64,000 nt of DNA from Elusimicrobiaceae bacterium (lineage in GTDB: Bacteria > Elusimicrobiota > Elusimicrobia > Elusimicrobiales > Elusimicrobiaceae): positions 52,149 through 116,148 of the forward strand of contig JAFVFN010000020.1 in NCBI GenBank assembly GCA_017475405.1, given 5' to 3'. The notes below the pieces were generated by a model. That model searched no databases, was not told the origin of the DNA, and worked only from the letters and a program-made list of their open reading frames with translations. Shown here in pieces: positions 35,569-44,898 of this stretch (the first letter of the stretch is position 1; each line of letters starts with the position of its first letter). The position numbers and the translations under genes were made by a program.

Positions 35569-37265
35569 TGTTTGAGCGAAATTCTTTTTTGGCACCCAAT
35601 GTATTTACCGTTAAAAAACGCATGCGCATCGTGATGTATGCGATGCTGGCCATTGCACTGTGTATTACGGGGCGGCTGTTTCACCTGCAGCTCTTTCGCC
35701 ATGAGCAGTATTCCTCACAGGCCGAACGCACGATTTATAACTATCTGGCCGAAGACCGGCTGCGCGGGGGTATCTTTGATGTAAACGGACGCTCGCTTGC
35801 CGAATCGGTACGTACTCACTCGTGTGGGATCGTTAAACGCTACGTCAAAGATAAAAATGCCACGATTGATTTTTTGGCACAAACGTTGGGGATCTCCAAG
35901 AACCAAATCAACGAGCAGTGGAAAAAGCATAAAAATTTCTTCTTTGTTGCTAAAAAAATTAAACCGGACGTATACATGGAGCTGGCCGGTGTACAGCGCA
36001 AAGCGCTGGGACAGGGAATGGAGCTGACCCCGGAGTATGAACGCATCCACCCGTTCGGACAAAGTGCCATTGATATTTTGGGAGAGGCCAACTCCAAAAA
36101 CGTGGGACTCTCGGGCATTGAGCAGATGTATAACGAAGAAATGACCCAGGACATCAGTAAAAAACGCGCCAAACGCTCGGCCCGCGGGGATATTATTTAC
36201 GACCGTCACTTAAAAGACAAAGTCAACGTCGGCAATGTCTATTTAACCATTGACCAAACAGCTCAGTTTTATACCGAGCGCGCCCTGGCCAAAGCCGTGG
36301 AACTCAATCACCCGCAACACGCCATTGCCGTTGTCCAGGATCCCCATACGGGTAACATCCTGGCTGCCGCTTCTTATCCGGCCAAGGACGGACAGTCGCT
36401 TGCGTTCCAGTTTACCTATGAGCCGGGTTCTACGTTTAAAGGCATTGTCATTGCCGCGGCTATTGATTCTGGGACGGTGGCGCCCAACGCGGTGGTGGAC
36501 ATGGAACACCGCAACTGGGAAGTGGCCAAAGGGTTTGTCGTGCGTGATAAACAGCATAATAAAGACTATTTGTCACTGGCTGAGATTTTGCAGCTCTCCT
36601 CCAACATCGGGGCCGGTAAAATTGCCCTGGAGATCGGAGGAAAGACATTGTTTTCGTATTTTAAAGCGTTTGGGTTTGGAAGTAAAACGGATATTAACTT
36701 TAACGGAGAATCCAAAGGCAGTGTTTCGCCTTACAGTACCTGGACCAAAGTAGACCTGGCCACCAAAGGGTACGGCTACGGTGTGGCCGTCACGCCCATA
36801 CAGCTTATTACGGCCTATTCGGCCATTGCCAACGGCGGGGAACTGATGCAGCCGCATCTGGTGGACCGCATTGAATATACCGGCGGGAAAGTGGAAAAAA
36901 AGGCCAAACCCGTTAAGATTAGACGCGTACTCTCCAAAGAGACCGCACAAACCATGCGCGCACTCTTGCAGACAGTAGTAGAAGTGGGTTCCGGTAAACG
37001 GGCTCAAATCAAAGGCTATAACGTAGCCGGTAAAACAGGTACGGCCGAAAAACTCTCCAAAGAGGGAGGATATGCCAAGCGCAATCACGTAGTATCGTTT
37101 TGCGGGATGGTACCGGCCACGGATCCGCAATTTACGATTTTAATTATTTTGGATAATCCGGAAAAATATGCGTTCGGAAGTACGGCCGCGGCACCGGTAT
37201 TTAAAGAGATCGCCGAGCCGCTACTCGTGATGAAAGCTGTCGCACCGGATCAATTGGATTTTTAA
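35568..37265 (+). CDS. ftsI: Division transpeptidase FtsI (class B penicillin-binding protein)
   Basis: 565 residues. A cytoplasmic tail and one membrane helix (RIVMYAMLAIALCITGRLFHLQL) are followed by the pedestal domain and the transpeptidase domain with all three motifs: STFK (S288, K291), SSN in LQLSSNIGAGK, and KTGT in VAGKTGTAEK near residue 489. It cross-links septal peptidoglycan and works with FtsW, encoded downstream. No PASTA domains are present. Confidence 0.95.
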   Translation: MFERNSFLAPNVFTVKKRMRIVMYAMLAIALCITGRLFHLQLFRHEQYSSQAERTIYNYLAEDRLRGGIFDVNGRSLAESVRTHSCGIVKRYVKDKNATIDFLAQTLGISKNQINEQWKKHKNFFFVAKKIKPDVYMELAGVQRKALGQGMELTPEYERIHPFGQSAIDILGEANSKNVGLSGIEQMYNEEMTQDISKKRAKRSARGDIIYDRHLKDKVNVGNVYLTIDQTAQFYTERALAKAVELNHPQHAIAVVQDPHTGNILAAASYPAKDGQSLAFQFTYEPGSTFKGIVIAAAIDSGTVAPNAVVDMEHRNWEVAKGFVVRDKQHNKDYLSLAEILQLSSNIGAGKIALEIGGKTLFSYFKAFGFGSKTDINFNGESKGSVSPYSTWTKVDLATKGYGYGVAVTPIQLITAYSAIANGGELMQPHLVDRIEYTGGKVEKKAKPVKIRRVLSKETAQTMRALLQTVVEVGSGKRAQIKGYNVAGKTGTAEKLSKEGGYAKRNHVVSFCGMVPATDPQFTILIILDNPEKYAFGSTAAAPVFKEIAEPLLVMKAVAPDQLDF

Positions 37266-37277
37266 CAAGGAGTAATT

Positions 37278-38621
37278 ATGAAACTAAACTTTACCATTCG
37301 CAAAATCGCGGAGATTACCGGGGGCCAAGTACAGTCGCCCGCTCCGGATACTCCCATAACTGCTTTTGTGACCGATTCCCGGGCAGTCACCCCGGGGGAC
37401 GGTTTTATTGCCTTAAAAGGTGCGCGTTTTGATGCGCGCCAATTTATACCGGACGTACTCAAAAAAGGAGCTGCTGTAGTGATTGCCGAAAAAGGGTACA
37501 CGGGAGAAGTTCCGGATAACGCCTCGTTTATTTGGGTGGATGATCCTAAACGGGCCCTGCAGGCACTGGCGAAATACCACCGCTTAAACAGCACGCTTAA
37601 AGTAGCAGCCATTACGGGATCTAACGGCAAAAGCACGACCAAACAAATGTTGCGTGCCATGTGCGAAGCGGCTGGCCCTACGATCGCCAATGTCGGTAAC
37701 CTCAACAACCAGTTCGGTGTACCGTTCTCACTCTTGGAAATCCAACCCAAGCACCAATACGGTGTATTTGAGTTGGGCGCCTCTCACCCCGGTGACATTG
37801 AAGAAACCGCTTCCCTGGCAATGCCCGATGTGGCCGTAATTACCAATGTGGCACCGGCTCATTTGGAGTTTTTCCACGACCTGGAAACCGTTTTTAAAAC
37901 CAAAACCGAAATCGCCCGCTGCCTAAATCCTGGCGGTACACTGGTATATAATGCAGACACCGAACCGCTCTCGCGCCTCAACACGCAGTTTAAGGGCAAA
38001 GCTATTTCGTTTGGGTTTAGCCCGAACGCGGATTTGCGGATACTGGAAACCGAACAGTTCTCTTTTACGTACAAAGGACAGGCTTACTTGTTTGACAAGA
38101 AACTCGAGCGCCATGATAAACTCAATGCGGCCGCCGCGTGCGCCGCGGCCATTGCACTGGGTATCTATATGGACGCCATAAAACAGGGATTGGCGGCATT
38201 CACGCCGATGCCGATGCGTCTGGAGCGCTTGGAGAAAAACGGAGTGCACTTTATTCTGGATTGTTATAATGCAAACCCGGCCAGCATGCAAAACGCGCTT
38301 GCGATCCTGGGCAAAGAGACTGTCCTGCCGCGCGTGGCAGTACTGGGAGACATGAAGGAACTGGGGGATTGCAGTAAAGAATACCATCGCCTCGTTGCCC
38401 GGCAGATTCTGGACAACGGTATTCACGATGTGTTTTTAGCGGGTCCGGAAATGAAATACGCCTACGAGCGACTTCAGGAAATCACCGGCATGCGGGTCTG
38501 GTACGCTCACACCCCCGGTGAGTGGACAAAGGAGCTTAAAAAAGTGCTTTCCAAGGGAGGAACGTGTCTTTTGAAAGCGTCTCGCTCCATGAACTTTGAA
38601 ACGGTATTTAAGGAGTTATAA
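37278..38621 (+). CDS. murF: UDP-N-acetylmuramoyl-tripeptide--D-alanyl-D-alanine ligase MurF
   Basis: 447 residues of the Mur ligase family. ITGSNGKSTTKQML is the P-loop, LEIQPKHQYGVFELGASHPGDIEE and TNVAPAHLEFF are MurF-specific, and DCYNANPASMQNAL closes the active site. It adds D-Ala-D-Ala to the UDP-MurNAc-tripeptide in the cytoplasm. It follows ftsI directly with AAGGAG before the ATG; murE, normally between ftsI and murF, is absent here. Confidence 0.97.
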   Translation: MKLNFTIRKIAEITGGQVQSPAPDTPITAFVTDSRAVTPGDGFIALKGARFDARQFIPDVLKKGAAVVIAEKGYTGEVPDNASFIWVDDPKRALQALAKYHRLNSTLKVAAITGSNGKSTTKQMLRAMCEAAGPTIANVGNLNNQFGVPFSLLEIQPKHQYGVFELGASHPGDIEETASLAMPDVAVITNVAPAHLEFFHDLETVFKTKTEIARCLNPGGTLVYNADTEPLSRLNTQFKGKAISFGFSPNADLRILETEQFSFTYKGQAYLFDKKLERHDKLNAAAACAAAIALGIYMDAIKQGLAAFTPMPMRLERLEKNGVHFILDCYNANPASMQNALAILGKETVLPRVAVLGDMKELGDCSKEYHRLVARQILDNGIHDVFLAGPEMKYAYERLQEITGMRVWYAHTPGEWTKELKKVLSKGGTCLLKASRSMNFETVFKEL

Positions 38622-38623
38622 AA

Positions 38624-39709
38624 ATGTTTTATTATCTTTCTTTATTTAAAGACGATATCAGTTTTTTAAATATCTTTAATTATATTACCTTTCGCACGGG
38701 AGCAGCGATATTCACGTCGTTTTTCCTCACGCTTCTTATCGGCCCTGCCGTGGTACGCAAACTGCGCTCGTATAAGATTCAGCAGATTGAACGCTCCTAC
38801 GGACCGGCTTCGCACCTCTCCAAGAGCGGTACGCCCACGATGGGGGGACTGCTGATTTTGATCAGCTTACTGGTCAGTGTGTTTTTATGGGGACGGCTGG
38901 ATAATAATTACATTTGGCTACTGTTATTTACCACGCTTACCCTGGGCATTGCCGGGGTTATGGACGATTACACCAAACTGGTCAAAAAAAACCCGGAAGG
39001 CATGAAGTCGTCTATTAAGTTGTCCATTCAGCTCTTTACTGCCATTGGCGTAGTAGGGTATTTGGCCCTGAATCCGCCCAACGAACAATATGCCACGTCT
39101 CTGATTATTCCGTATATGAGTAAGATGTTTGTGGACTTGTCGGTGTTTTATTTTGCCTTTGCCATGCTGGTCGTGGTCGGTACTTCCAATGCCACAAACC
39201 TTACCGACGGTCTGGACGGACTGGCCAGCGGGTGTATGGTATTTACGGCCATTACCTACGGGATTTTTGCCTATGTGGCCGGTAACATTAACTTTGCCGA
39301 TTACCTTAAAATTATTTACGTACCCGGTGCCGGAGAGATCACGGTATTTATGGGAGCTCTTATCGGAGCCTGTATGGGGTTTTTGTGGTTCAATGCGTAC
39401 CCGGCGCAGGTATTTATGGGAGACACGAGTTCCTTGTTCTTGGGCGGCGTCATTGGTACGGCCGCGCTCTGCGTCAAGCAGGAGCTGCTGCTGCCGATTG
39501 CCGGGGGACTGTTTTTACTGGAAACGATTTCGGTCATGTTGCAAATGACCTATTTTAAAATGACGCACGGCAAACGCCTCTTTAAAATGGCACCCATCCA
39601 CCACCACTTTGAGCTCTTGGGAATCCCGGAACCCAAAGTAATTGTACGGTTTTGGATCGTCGGAGTGGTGCTCATGCTCATTGCCCTGGCGTCCCTGAAG
39701 ATTCGCTGA
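38624..39709 (+). CDS. mraY: Phospho-N-acetylmuramoyl-pentapeptide transferase MraY
   Basis: 361 residues with about ten membrane helices. SKSGTPTMGGLLIL, MDDYTKLVKKN, NATNLTDGLDGLASG (catalytic aspartates) and MAPIHHHFELLG are diagnostic. The enzyme transfers phospho-MurNAc-pentapeptide to undecaprenyl phosphate, forming lipid I. Starts 2 nt after murF; the next gene is ftsW rather than murD. Confidence 0.98.
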   Translation: MFYYLSLFKDDISFLNIFNYITFRTGAAIFTSFFLTLLIGPAVVRKLRSYKIQQIERSYGPASHLSKSGTPTMGGLLILISLLVSVFLWGRLDNNYIWLLLFTTLTLGIAGVMDDYTKLVKKNPEGMKSSIKLSIQLFTAIGVVGYLALNPPNEQYATSLIIPYMSKMFVDLSVFYFAFAMLVVVGTSNATNLTDGLDGLASGCMVFTAITYGIFAYVAGNINFADYLKIIYVPGAGEITVFMGALIGACMGFLWFNAYPAQVFMGDTSSLFLGGVIGTAALCVKQELLLPIAGGLFLLETISVMLQMTYFKMTHGKRLFKMAPIHHHFELLGIPEPKVIVRFWIVGVVLMLIALASLKIR

Positions 39710-39710
39710 T

Positions 39711-40925
39711 ATGCCTCGTTTATTTACCAAAGCGCCCCGCAGGCGCAACACATTTATGCAAAAAGGACCCGTGCTGTCTGCACGTACGCGCCCGGCAAAC
39801 GGGTGGCAGCCGCTTAAACTCGACGGTACGATTGCGTTTATCAGTTTGGCATTTGTGCTGATCGGGCTGTTGTTTACGTATTCTTCGAGTGCGTTTGAAA
39901 CCACTGCTTACGTCAAACGGCAGCTGATGTTTGACGTGGTGGGGATCGTAGTGGCACTCGTGCTCTCGCAGACCTACATGCGTCTTCAAAAACTCAAGTG
40001 TTTTCGGCCCGTGGTGCTTATCTATATTACCTGGGCACTGCTCATTGCCGTGTTGTTTACGCGCACGCAGGCACATACGCACCGTTGGATTGACCTGGGG
40101 ATCATTAAACTGCAGCCCTCAGAGATTGCCAAGGTAACACTGGTCATTTATGTGGCAGATTATTTGGAGCAGGTATCGGGCAAAATCAGCAAGAACTGGA
40201 AACTTCTTATTAAGCCCATGGTCATTGCCGGAATTACACTGGGACTGATTTTACTGGAAAAAGATCTCGGAACTCCGGTTTTGATGGGGGCGGTGTTCTT
40301 TTTGATGTTATATGTGGCCGGTGCGCGGGTACTGCACTTATCCGTGCCGGTCGCCTCTGCAGGCGTGCTGGGACTGGTGGCCATGCTGACCACACCGTAC
40401 CGGCGGGCACGTCTGATGTCGTTTTTACACCTGGGTAATCAAGCGGGTAACAGCACCAACTATCAGGTCATGCAGTCGTTTTTAGCGGTCGGTTCCGGCG
40501 GTTGGTCCGGCAAGGGGTTGGGAAACAGCGAACTGAAAATGCAGTACCTTCCGGCCGCGCATACGGACTTTATTTTTTCGGTCATGTGCGAAGAAACCGG
40601 ACTGTTTGTACTGATCATCGTGTTCGGGTTTTGCGGGCTGTTGTGGCGCGGGATTAATCTGGCACGCCGGGCTAAAACCAATTTTAACAGCCTGGTGATT
40701 TTCGGGCTGATTACCACGATTTGCGGACAGGCGTTCTTTAATATGGCTATGGCAATCGGACTGTTGCCGACCAAAGGGATTGCCCTGCCGTTTTTCTCCT
40801 ACGGGGGATCTTCTGTGGTGATGACTCTTGTGATGATCGGGATCATCTTAAACGTTGCCGCGGTAGATAATACCCAAAATAACCTGCGTGATGATATTAC
40901 GCACTATAAGAACAGGAGCAGATAA
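39711..40925 (+). CDS. ftsW: Peptidoglycan polymerase FtsW (SEDS family)
   Basis: 404 residues. After a basic cytoplasmic N-terminus of about 40 residues come about ten membrane helices. SEDS motifs are visible: TRTQAHTHRWIDLGIIKLQPSE (catalytic region), LLEKDLGTP, and the C-terminal GLLPTKGIALPFFSYGGSS. It polymerises lipid II at the septum together with FtsI. One base separates it from mraY, and murG begins on the next base after its stop. Confidence 0.96.
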   Translation: MPRLFTKAPRRRNTFMQKGPVLSARTRPANGWQPLKLDGTIAFISLAFVLIGLLFTYSSSAFETTAYVKRQLMFDVVGIVVALVLSQTYMRLQKLKCFRPVVLIYITWALLIAVLFTRTQAHTHRWIDLGIIKLQPSEIAKVTLVIYVADYLEQVSGKISKNWKLLIKPMVIAGITLGLILLEKDLGTPVLMGAVFFLMLYVAGARVLHLSVPVASAGVLGLVAMLTTPYRRARLMSFLHLGNQAGNSTNYQVMQSFLAVGSGGWSGKGLGNSELKMQYLPAAHTDFIFSVMCEETGLFVLIIVFGFCGLLWRGINLARRAKTNFNSLVIFGLITTICGQAFFNMAMAIGLLPTKGIALPFFSYGGSSVVMTLVMIGIILNVAAVDNTQNNLRDDITHYKNRSR

Positions 40926-42002
40926 ATGACCAATAAACGTTTTTTAATCGCTTCCGGCGGTACCGGCGGACATTTTTACCCGGGGTTTGCCCTGGGAAAA
41001 TCTCTTAAGCAGCACGGGGCGGACGTGCTCTTTGTGGTGCGTAAAGACGATCCGGCTGCTTCGGTATTGGCGGCTAATGAGTTACCTTATACGCAGCTGG
41101 ACCTTCGAAGCGGACTGCCGCGCAGCTTAAGTCCAAAGCGCCAGTGGCAGTTTATCCGGCAACTCGCCGTGTCGTTATCTCAAACGCGCCGCCTGATTCA
41201 AGAGTTCCGTCCAGACGTAACGGTAGGGATGGGGGGATATGTATCGTTCCCGCTCATTGTCTGCTCCCGTTTGGCGGGTGTCAAAACGGCGGTTCATGAG
41301 TCAAATGCGATGTGGGGACTGTCCAATAAAATCTGCGGTTACTTTTGTAACTTGCGTATGATGGGACTTCCGATTAAAAAAACATTTAAAAATGCGGTAC
41401 TGACCAGTACACCCATCCGCGGTGAATTTGCAAAGCCCGTAGAGCGCACCCACATACTCAGCCAACTGGGACTTAATCCGACGTTACCCACCGTGCTTAT
41501 TATGGGAGGCAGCCAGGGAGCCAAAGGGTTAAACGAGGCCCTGCCGCAGGTCATTGAAAACAAACCGCAGTGGCAGTTTATCCATTTAACGGGAACCCGG
41601 TGGTTTGAGACGCAGCAGCAAAGCTATCAGGGACTTGGCAACGTAAAAATCCTGGCATACAGTGAAGATATCTACCAGCTGATGAAATCGGTCGATGTGA
41701 TGATTTGCCGCAGCGGAGCCAGTACGTTGGCCGAGGTTCTTGCCTGTGAGCTGCCTGCTGTATTGGTACCTTACCCGTATGCCGCGGCCAACCACCAATA
41801 CTACAACGCCCAAGTATTGCAGGACGGCGGATGTGCACGCATTGTTTTGGAGAGTCCGCAGTTAGGGGATCAACTACGACGCGTACTGGAAGAGCTTTCA
41901 CCGGATCAGTTGGCTGTGATGCGAGCGGCGTATAAGCAGCTCACGTTGCCCAGTCCGCTGCAAGCCACCGAACTGATTACTCAGTTACTCACGCAATTAT
42001 AA
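40926..42002 (+). CDS. murG: Lipid II synthase MurG
   Basis: 358 residues with the GT28 fold: IASGGTGGHFYPGFALG near the N-terminus, VGMGGYVSFPLIV, ESNAMWGLSNKI and IMGGSQGAKGLNEALP, then CRSGASTLAEVLACELPAVLVPYPYAAANHQ, the UDP-GlcNAc site. It adds GlcNAc to lipid I at the inner face of the membrane. Last gene of the run that starts with mnmE; a strong terminator follows 4 nt after the stop, so murC, murB, ddl and ftsQAZ must be elsewhere. Confidence 0.97.
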   Translation: MTNKRFLIASGGTGGHFYPGFALGKSLKQHGADVLFVVRKDDPAASVLAANELPYTQLDLRSGLPRSLSPKRQWQFIRQLAVSLSQTRRLIQEFRPDVTVGMGGYVSFPLIVCSRLAGVKTAVHESNAMWGLSNKICGYFCNLRMMGLPIKKTFKNAVLTSTPIRGEFAKPVERTHILSQLGLNPTLPTVLIMGGSQGAKGLNEALPQVIENKPQWQFIHLTGTRWFETQQQSYQGLGNVKILAYSEDIYQLMKSVDVMICRSGASTLAEVLACELPAVLVPYPYAAANHQYYNAQVLQDGGCARIVLESPQLGDQLRRVLEELSPDQLAVMRAAYKQLTLPSPLQATELITQLLTQL

Positions 42003-42006
42003 ATGC

Positions 42007-42037
42007 AAAACCCCGGGTCATAAGGACCCGGGGTTTT
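42007..42037. terminator. Bidirectional rho-independent terminator between murG and a pilin gene
   Basis: AAAACCCCGGGTC (42007-42019) and GACCCGGGGTTTT (42025-42037) form a perfect 13-bp stem with loop ATAAG. A-runs and T-runs on the two sides make it work in both directions. Confidence 0.93.
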
Positions 42038-42051
42038 AAATGCATGTTGGA

Positions 42052-42504
42052 TTATAAATCCGTAAATAATTTGCAGACCTGATCAAAATCATCATCACAA
42101 TCTGTGCCTGTAACACGGTCGGCACCTGATGAAAGTCCAAATGTAATGGAATAAAGTTGTCCACTTGTATCAGTACAAGAAGGAGTATCCATGCGGCTTA
42201 CTTCCAATGATCCACTGGAGGACATGTTATAAGCAAATTTTTTGGTTGTAAAACAGGTACCGGTATCATTCCAGGAACCTCCTTTTAGTTGCACATCAGC
42301 AATCTTGGACTGCTGATTACAAGTATCTTCGGGAAACTCTTGTTCATGACGCTGACACGCATCCTGAATCGCTTTGGCATTCACCATGGCCTCAGAGGCA
42401 CGGGATTTTTCTACAACCAGCTCATATTGCGGCAGGGCAATAGCCGACAAAATACCAATAATGAGCACCACTACTAACAGTTCAATTAACGTAAAACCTT
42501 TCAT
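42052..42504 (-). CDS. Type IV pilin-like protein (prepilin), paralogue 1
   Basis: 150 residues. The short leader MKG is followed by the prepilin peptidase site and hydrophobic helix [24 protein letters not shown], with Glu at position +5 of the mature protein. The globular part has six cysteines in the C-terminal half, suggesting disulphides. Pilin subunits are processed and methylated by PilD and assembled at the inner membrane. No assembly genes are nearby, as is common for the many scattered pilin-like genes in Elusimicrobiota. AAGGAG precedes the ATG; a separate promoter lies upstream. Confidence 0.9.
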   Translation of the reverse strand: MKGFTLIELLVVVLIIGILSAIALPQYELVVEKSRASEAMVNAKAIQDACQRHEQEFPEDTCNQQSKIADVQLKGGSWNDTGTCFTTKKFAYNMSSSGSLEVSRMDTPSCTDTSGQLYSITFGLSSGADRVTGTDCDDDFDQVCKLFTDL

Positions 42505-42535
42505 ATGTTCTCCTTATAAAAAATACTTCCTTTTT

Positions 42536-42563
42536 AGTATAGCATTTTTTTTACATTTGACAA
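42536..42563 (-). promoter_or_regulatory. Promoter of pilin paralogue 1
   Basis: Minus strand TTGTCA (42563-42558), 16-bp spacer, TATACT (42541-42536), about 32 bp before the ATG. No structured leader is present between promoter and gene. Confidence 0.7.
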
Positions 42564-42575
42564 TACTTAAAAAGC

Positions 42576-42581
42576 TATAAT
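42576..42581 (+). promoter_or_regulatory. -10 box TATAAT, 6 nt before the metal ATPase gene
   Basis: Perfect TATAAT, six bases (TTAGCT), then ATG 42588; no ribosome site. Predicts a leaderless transcript. A TTGACA at 42557-42562 is only 13 bp away, too close for a standard -35. Confidence 0.6.
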
Positions 42582-42587
42582 TTAGCT

Positions 42588-44462
42588 ATGAGCACACATT
42601 GTCAATGTTGTCATGCTGACTGCAGCAGTCGTTTTGAGTGGCAGGAATGGGCATTTTTAGGGGCCGGAGGGATTTTGCTCCTGGCCGGGGTATGGCTGCC
42701 TGTGGGTTTTTGGGGGAAAATGGCCCTGTTTATAGCGGCATATTTATGCTGCGGCAGTGAGGTACTGCTTACCTCGTTTCATAATTTAAGACGTGCGGAA
42801 GTATTTGATGAGAATTTCTTAATGACACTGGCTACCCTGGGTGCCTTTGCAATCGGCGAGTATCCGGAAGGGGTCAGTGTTATGCTGTTTTACCAAATCG
42901 GGGAAAAACTCCAGCATTATGCCTCCGGCCAATCGCGCCGCAAGATTACGGCTCTTATGGATTTGCGGTCGGCGTTTGCGCGCGTGCTGCAAAACGGCTC
43001 CGAACAAAAAATCAGTCCCTTGGAAGTAAGGGTCGGCCAAACGCTGCGCGTGCGTGTCGGGGAACGCATTCCGCTGGACGGTGAGGTACTTCATGGAGAA
43101 AGTCAGTTGGATCTGTCTTCCCTGACCGGAGAATCACGCCCGGTAACCGTGCGTCCCGCTCAAAGCGTACTGGCGGGCAGCATTAATTTAAGCGGTGTTC
43201 TGGATATACGTGCCACGAAAACCTATACCAACAGTGCCGTTGCACAAATATTGGAACTGGCCGAACATGCCTCCTCCAAAAAGTCTACGACCGAAAAATT
43301 TCTCACCCGCTTTGCCCGTATTTACACACCGGTTGTTGTAGGATTGGCACTGTGCGCAGCGGTATTGCCGCCGCTACTGGTGCAGGGAAACTGGCATGAT
43401 TGGATTTATAAGGCACTGATATTTTTGGTAATTTCCTGTCCGTGTGCATTGGTATTATCGGTACCGCTTGGGTTCTTTGGCGGCATTGGCGGAGCCGCAC
43501 ACCACGGTATTTTAATTAAGGGCGGTTCCTATTTGGAATTACTCACACGTATCGGTACGTTGTGTTTTGACAAGACTGGGACGCTCACGCGCGGTGTATT
43601 TGAAGTGATATCGGTGGTTCCCGCGCCCGGAACCTCTCAAGAACATTTACTTCATCTGGCTGCTGCTGCCGAAATGCACAGTAACCACCCCATTGCCAAG
43701 GCCATCTTACAGAAGACCCAATCTGTGGCCGGTGCCGACCATGTCCGGGAGATTGCCGGCGAAGGATTAGCGGGTACCTATCAGGGTAAATCCCTGTGGG
43801 CAGGCAATCAATCTCTTATGAAGAGAGCCGGTATAAAGCAGGTTCCCGCGATAACGGGTACAGTGGTTTATGTTGCCTATGACGGACAATATCAGGGACT
43901 GATTGAACTGGGAGACCGTTTAAAAGAAACTGCCCAAGCCACTATTACAGCTTTAAAAGGACTTATAACGCAAGTTGCATTGGTCAGCGGAGATAACCCG
44001 GCGGCTGTTCAAAAAACCGCGCAGGAGGCGGGGATTGAGGCTTATTTTGGAGGACTGTTACCTGCCGGTAAAATGCAGGTATTGGAAGATTTTATGGCCC
44101 AGGCGCCTGCCAAGACCAGTACGGTGTTTGTCGGAGACGGTGTTAACGATGCTCCGGTACTCAAACGCGCAGATGTAGGCATTGCCATGGGAGGAGCCGG
44201 AGCGGACGCTGCGTTGGAAGCGGCTGACGTGGTACTCATGGGCGATGAGCCCCGACAAGTGGTAACGGCCATTCAACTGGCACGATTCACGAAGCGTATT
44301 ATCAAGCAAAATATATGGTTTGCCCTGGGGATTAAAGTTGTTGTATTGGGACTGGGCATCGCGGGACTGGCCAATATATGGCTCGCGGTTTTTGCCGATG
44401 TCGGGGTTAGTTTACTGGCGGTGGTAAATTCTCTTAGGCCGCTGTATTATAGTGACAAATAA
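42588..44462 (+). CDS. P1B-type heavy-metal ATPase (Zn/Cd/Pb exporter type)
   Basis: 624 residues. The usual N-terminal HMA domain is replaced by a short Cys/His segment (HCQCCHADC) directly before the first membrane helix. Later: LTGES actuator loop, the metal-binding CPC in ISCPCALVLSVPLG (about 284-286), phosphorylated Asp in FDKTGTLTRG (about 328), HP in HSNHPIAKAI, and VGDGVNDAPVLKRADVG. A CPC site with no histidine-rich tail fits the Zn/Cd/Pb group more than copper exporters, but the metal is not certain. The gene stands alone between convergent neighbours, with a leaderless-type promoter. Confidence 0.92.
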   Translation: MSTHCQCCHADCSSRFEWQEWAFLGAGGILLLAGVWLPVGFWGKMALFIAAYLCCGSEVLLTSFHNLRRAEVFDENFLMTLATLGAFAIGEYPEGVSVMLFYQIGEKLQHYASGQSRRKITALMDLRSAFARVLQNGSEQKISPLEVRVGQTLRVRVGERIPLDGEVLHGESQLDLSSLTGESRPVTVRPAQSVLAGSINLSGVLDIRATKTYTNSAVAQILELAEHASSKKSTTEKFLTRFARIYTPVVVGLALCAAVLPPLLVQGNWHDWIYKALIFLVISCPCALVLSVPLGFFGGIGGAAHHGILIKGGSYLELLTRIGTLCFDKTGTLTRGVFEVISVVPAPGTSQEHLLHLAAAAEMHSNHPIAKAILQKTQSVAGADHVREIAGEGLAGTYQGKSLWAGNQSLMKRAGIKQVPAITGTVVYVAYDGQYQGLIELGDRLKETAQATITALKGLITQVALVSGDNPAAVQKTAQEAGIEAYFGGLLPAGKMQVLEDFMAQAPAKTSTVFVGDGVNDAPVLKRADVGIAMGGAGADAALEAADVVLMGDEPRQVVTAIQLARFTKRIIKQNIWFALGIKVVVLGLGIAGLANIWLAVFADVGVSLLAVVNSLRPLYYSDK

Positions 44463-44502
44463 AAGAAGTATACGTTCAGTGAATTTTATCTTAAAAGAAA
44501 AC

Positions 44503-44530
44503 TATAAAGCCCCTGCATAGGGGCTTTATA
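44503..44530. terminator. Bidirectional terminator between the metal ATPase and the antitoxin gene
   Basis: TATAAAGCCCC (44503-44513) and GGGGCTTTATA (44520-44530) form a perfect 11-bp stem with loop TGCATA. Confidence 0.88.
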
Positions 44531-44553
44531 CTTAGTTTATTATTGAAAACTTA

Positions 44554-44898
44554 TTAAGGTATGGTAATGACCGCTCCCACGGTATGTAACGCTCCTAAAA
44601 AAGTGTCTAAACGCGGATTGCCGTGTTCGGAAAATCCCTGATACAGCGCATTGCGTGATACACCTACTTTACGAGCAGAAGCAGACATTCCACGGGCTCT
44701 TAAAACGAGCCCTAATGCACGCAATAATGTCTTTTGGTTTCCATCTTGTGCATATTCATCTAAAGCAACTTTTAAAAATGCCTTTTGAGCAGCCAGATCA
44801 TTTTTTAATTCCTGTGCGGTTTCTTCTTCAAAATCTGCATATCCGGCCAATTTTTTTAGCTGAGCAGCGCTCAATTTAAGTTTATTTTGCTTTTTCAT
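44554..44898 (-). CDS. HigA-type antidote of an addiction module
   Basis: 114 residues of the putative addiction module antidote family: a helical N-terminus, AQKAFLKVALDEYAQDGNQKTLLRALGLVLRARG, then the helix-turn-helix MSASARKVGVSRNALYQGFSEHGNPRLDTFLGAL. It would bind the toxin and its own promoter. ATG 44898 is chosen over 44910 because GAGGG precedes it at 7 nt. It overlaps the 3' end of the toxin frame by 17 nt, the usual toxin-first order for this family. The antitoxin looks intact while the toxin is frameshifted. Confidence 0.88.
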   Translation of the reverse strand: MKKQNKLKLSAAQLKKLAGYADFEEETAQELKNDLAAQKAFLKVALDEYAQDGNQKTLLRALGLVLRARGMSASARKVGVSRNALYQGFSEHGNPRLDTFLGALHTVGAVITIP

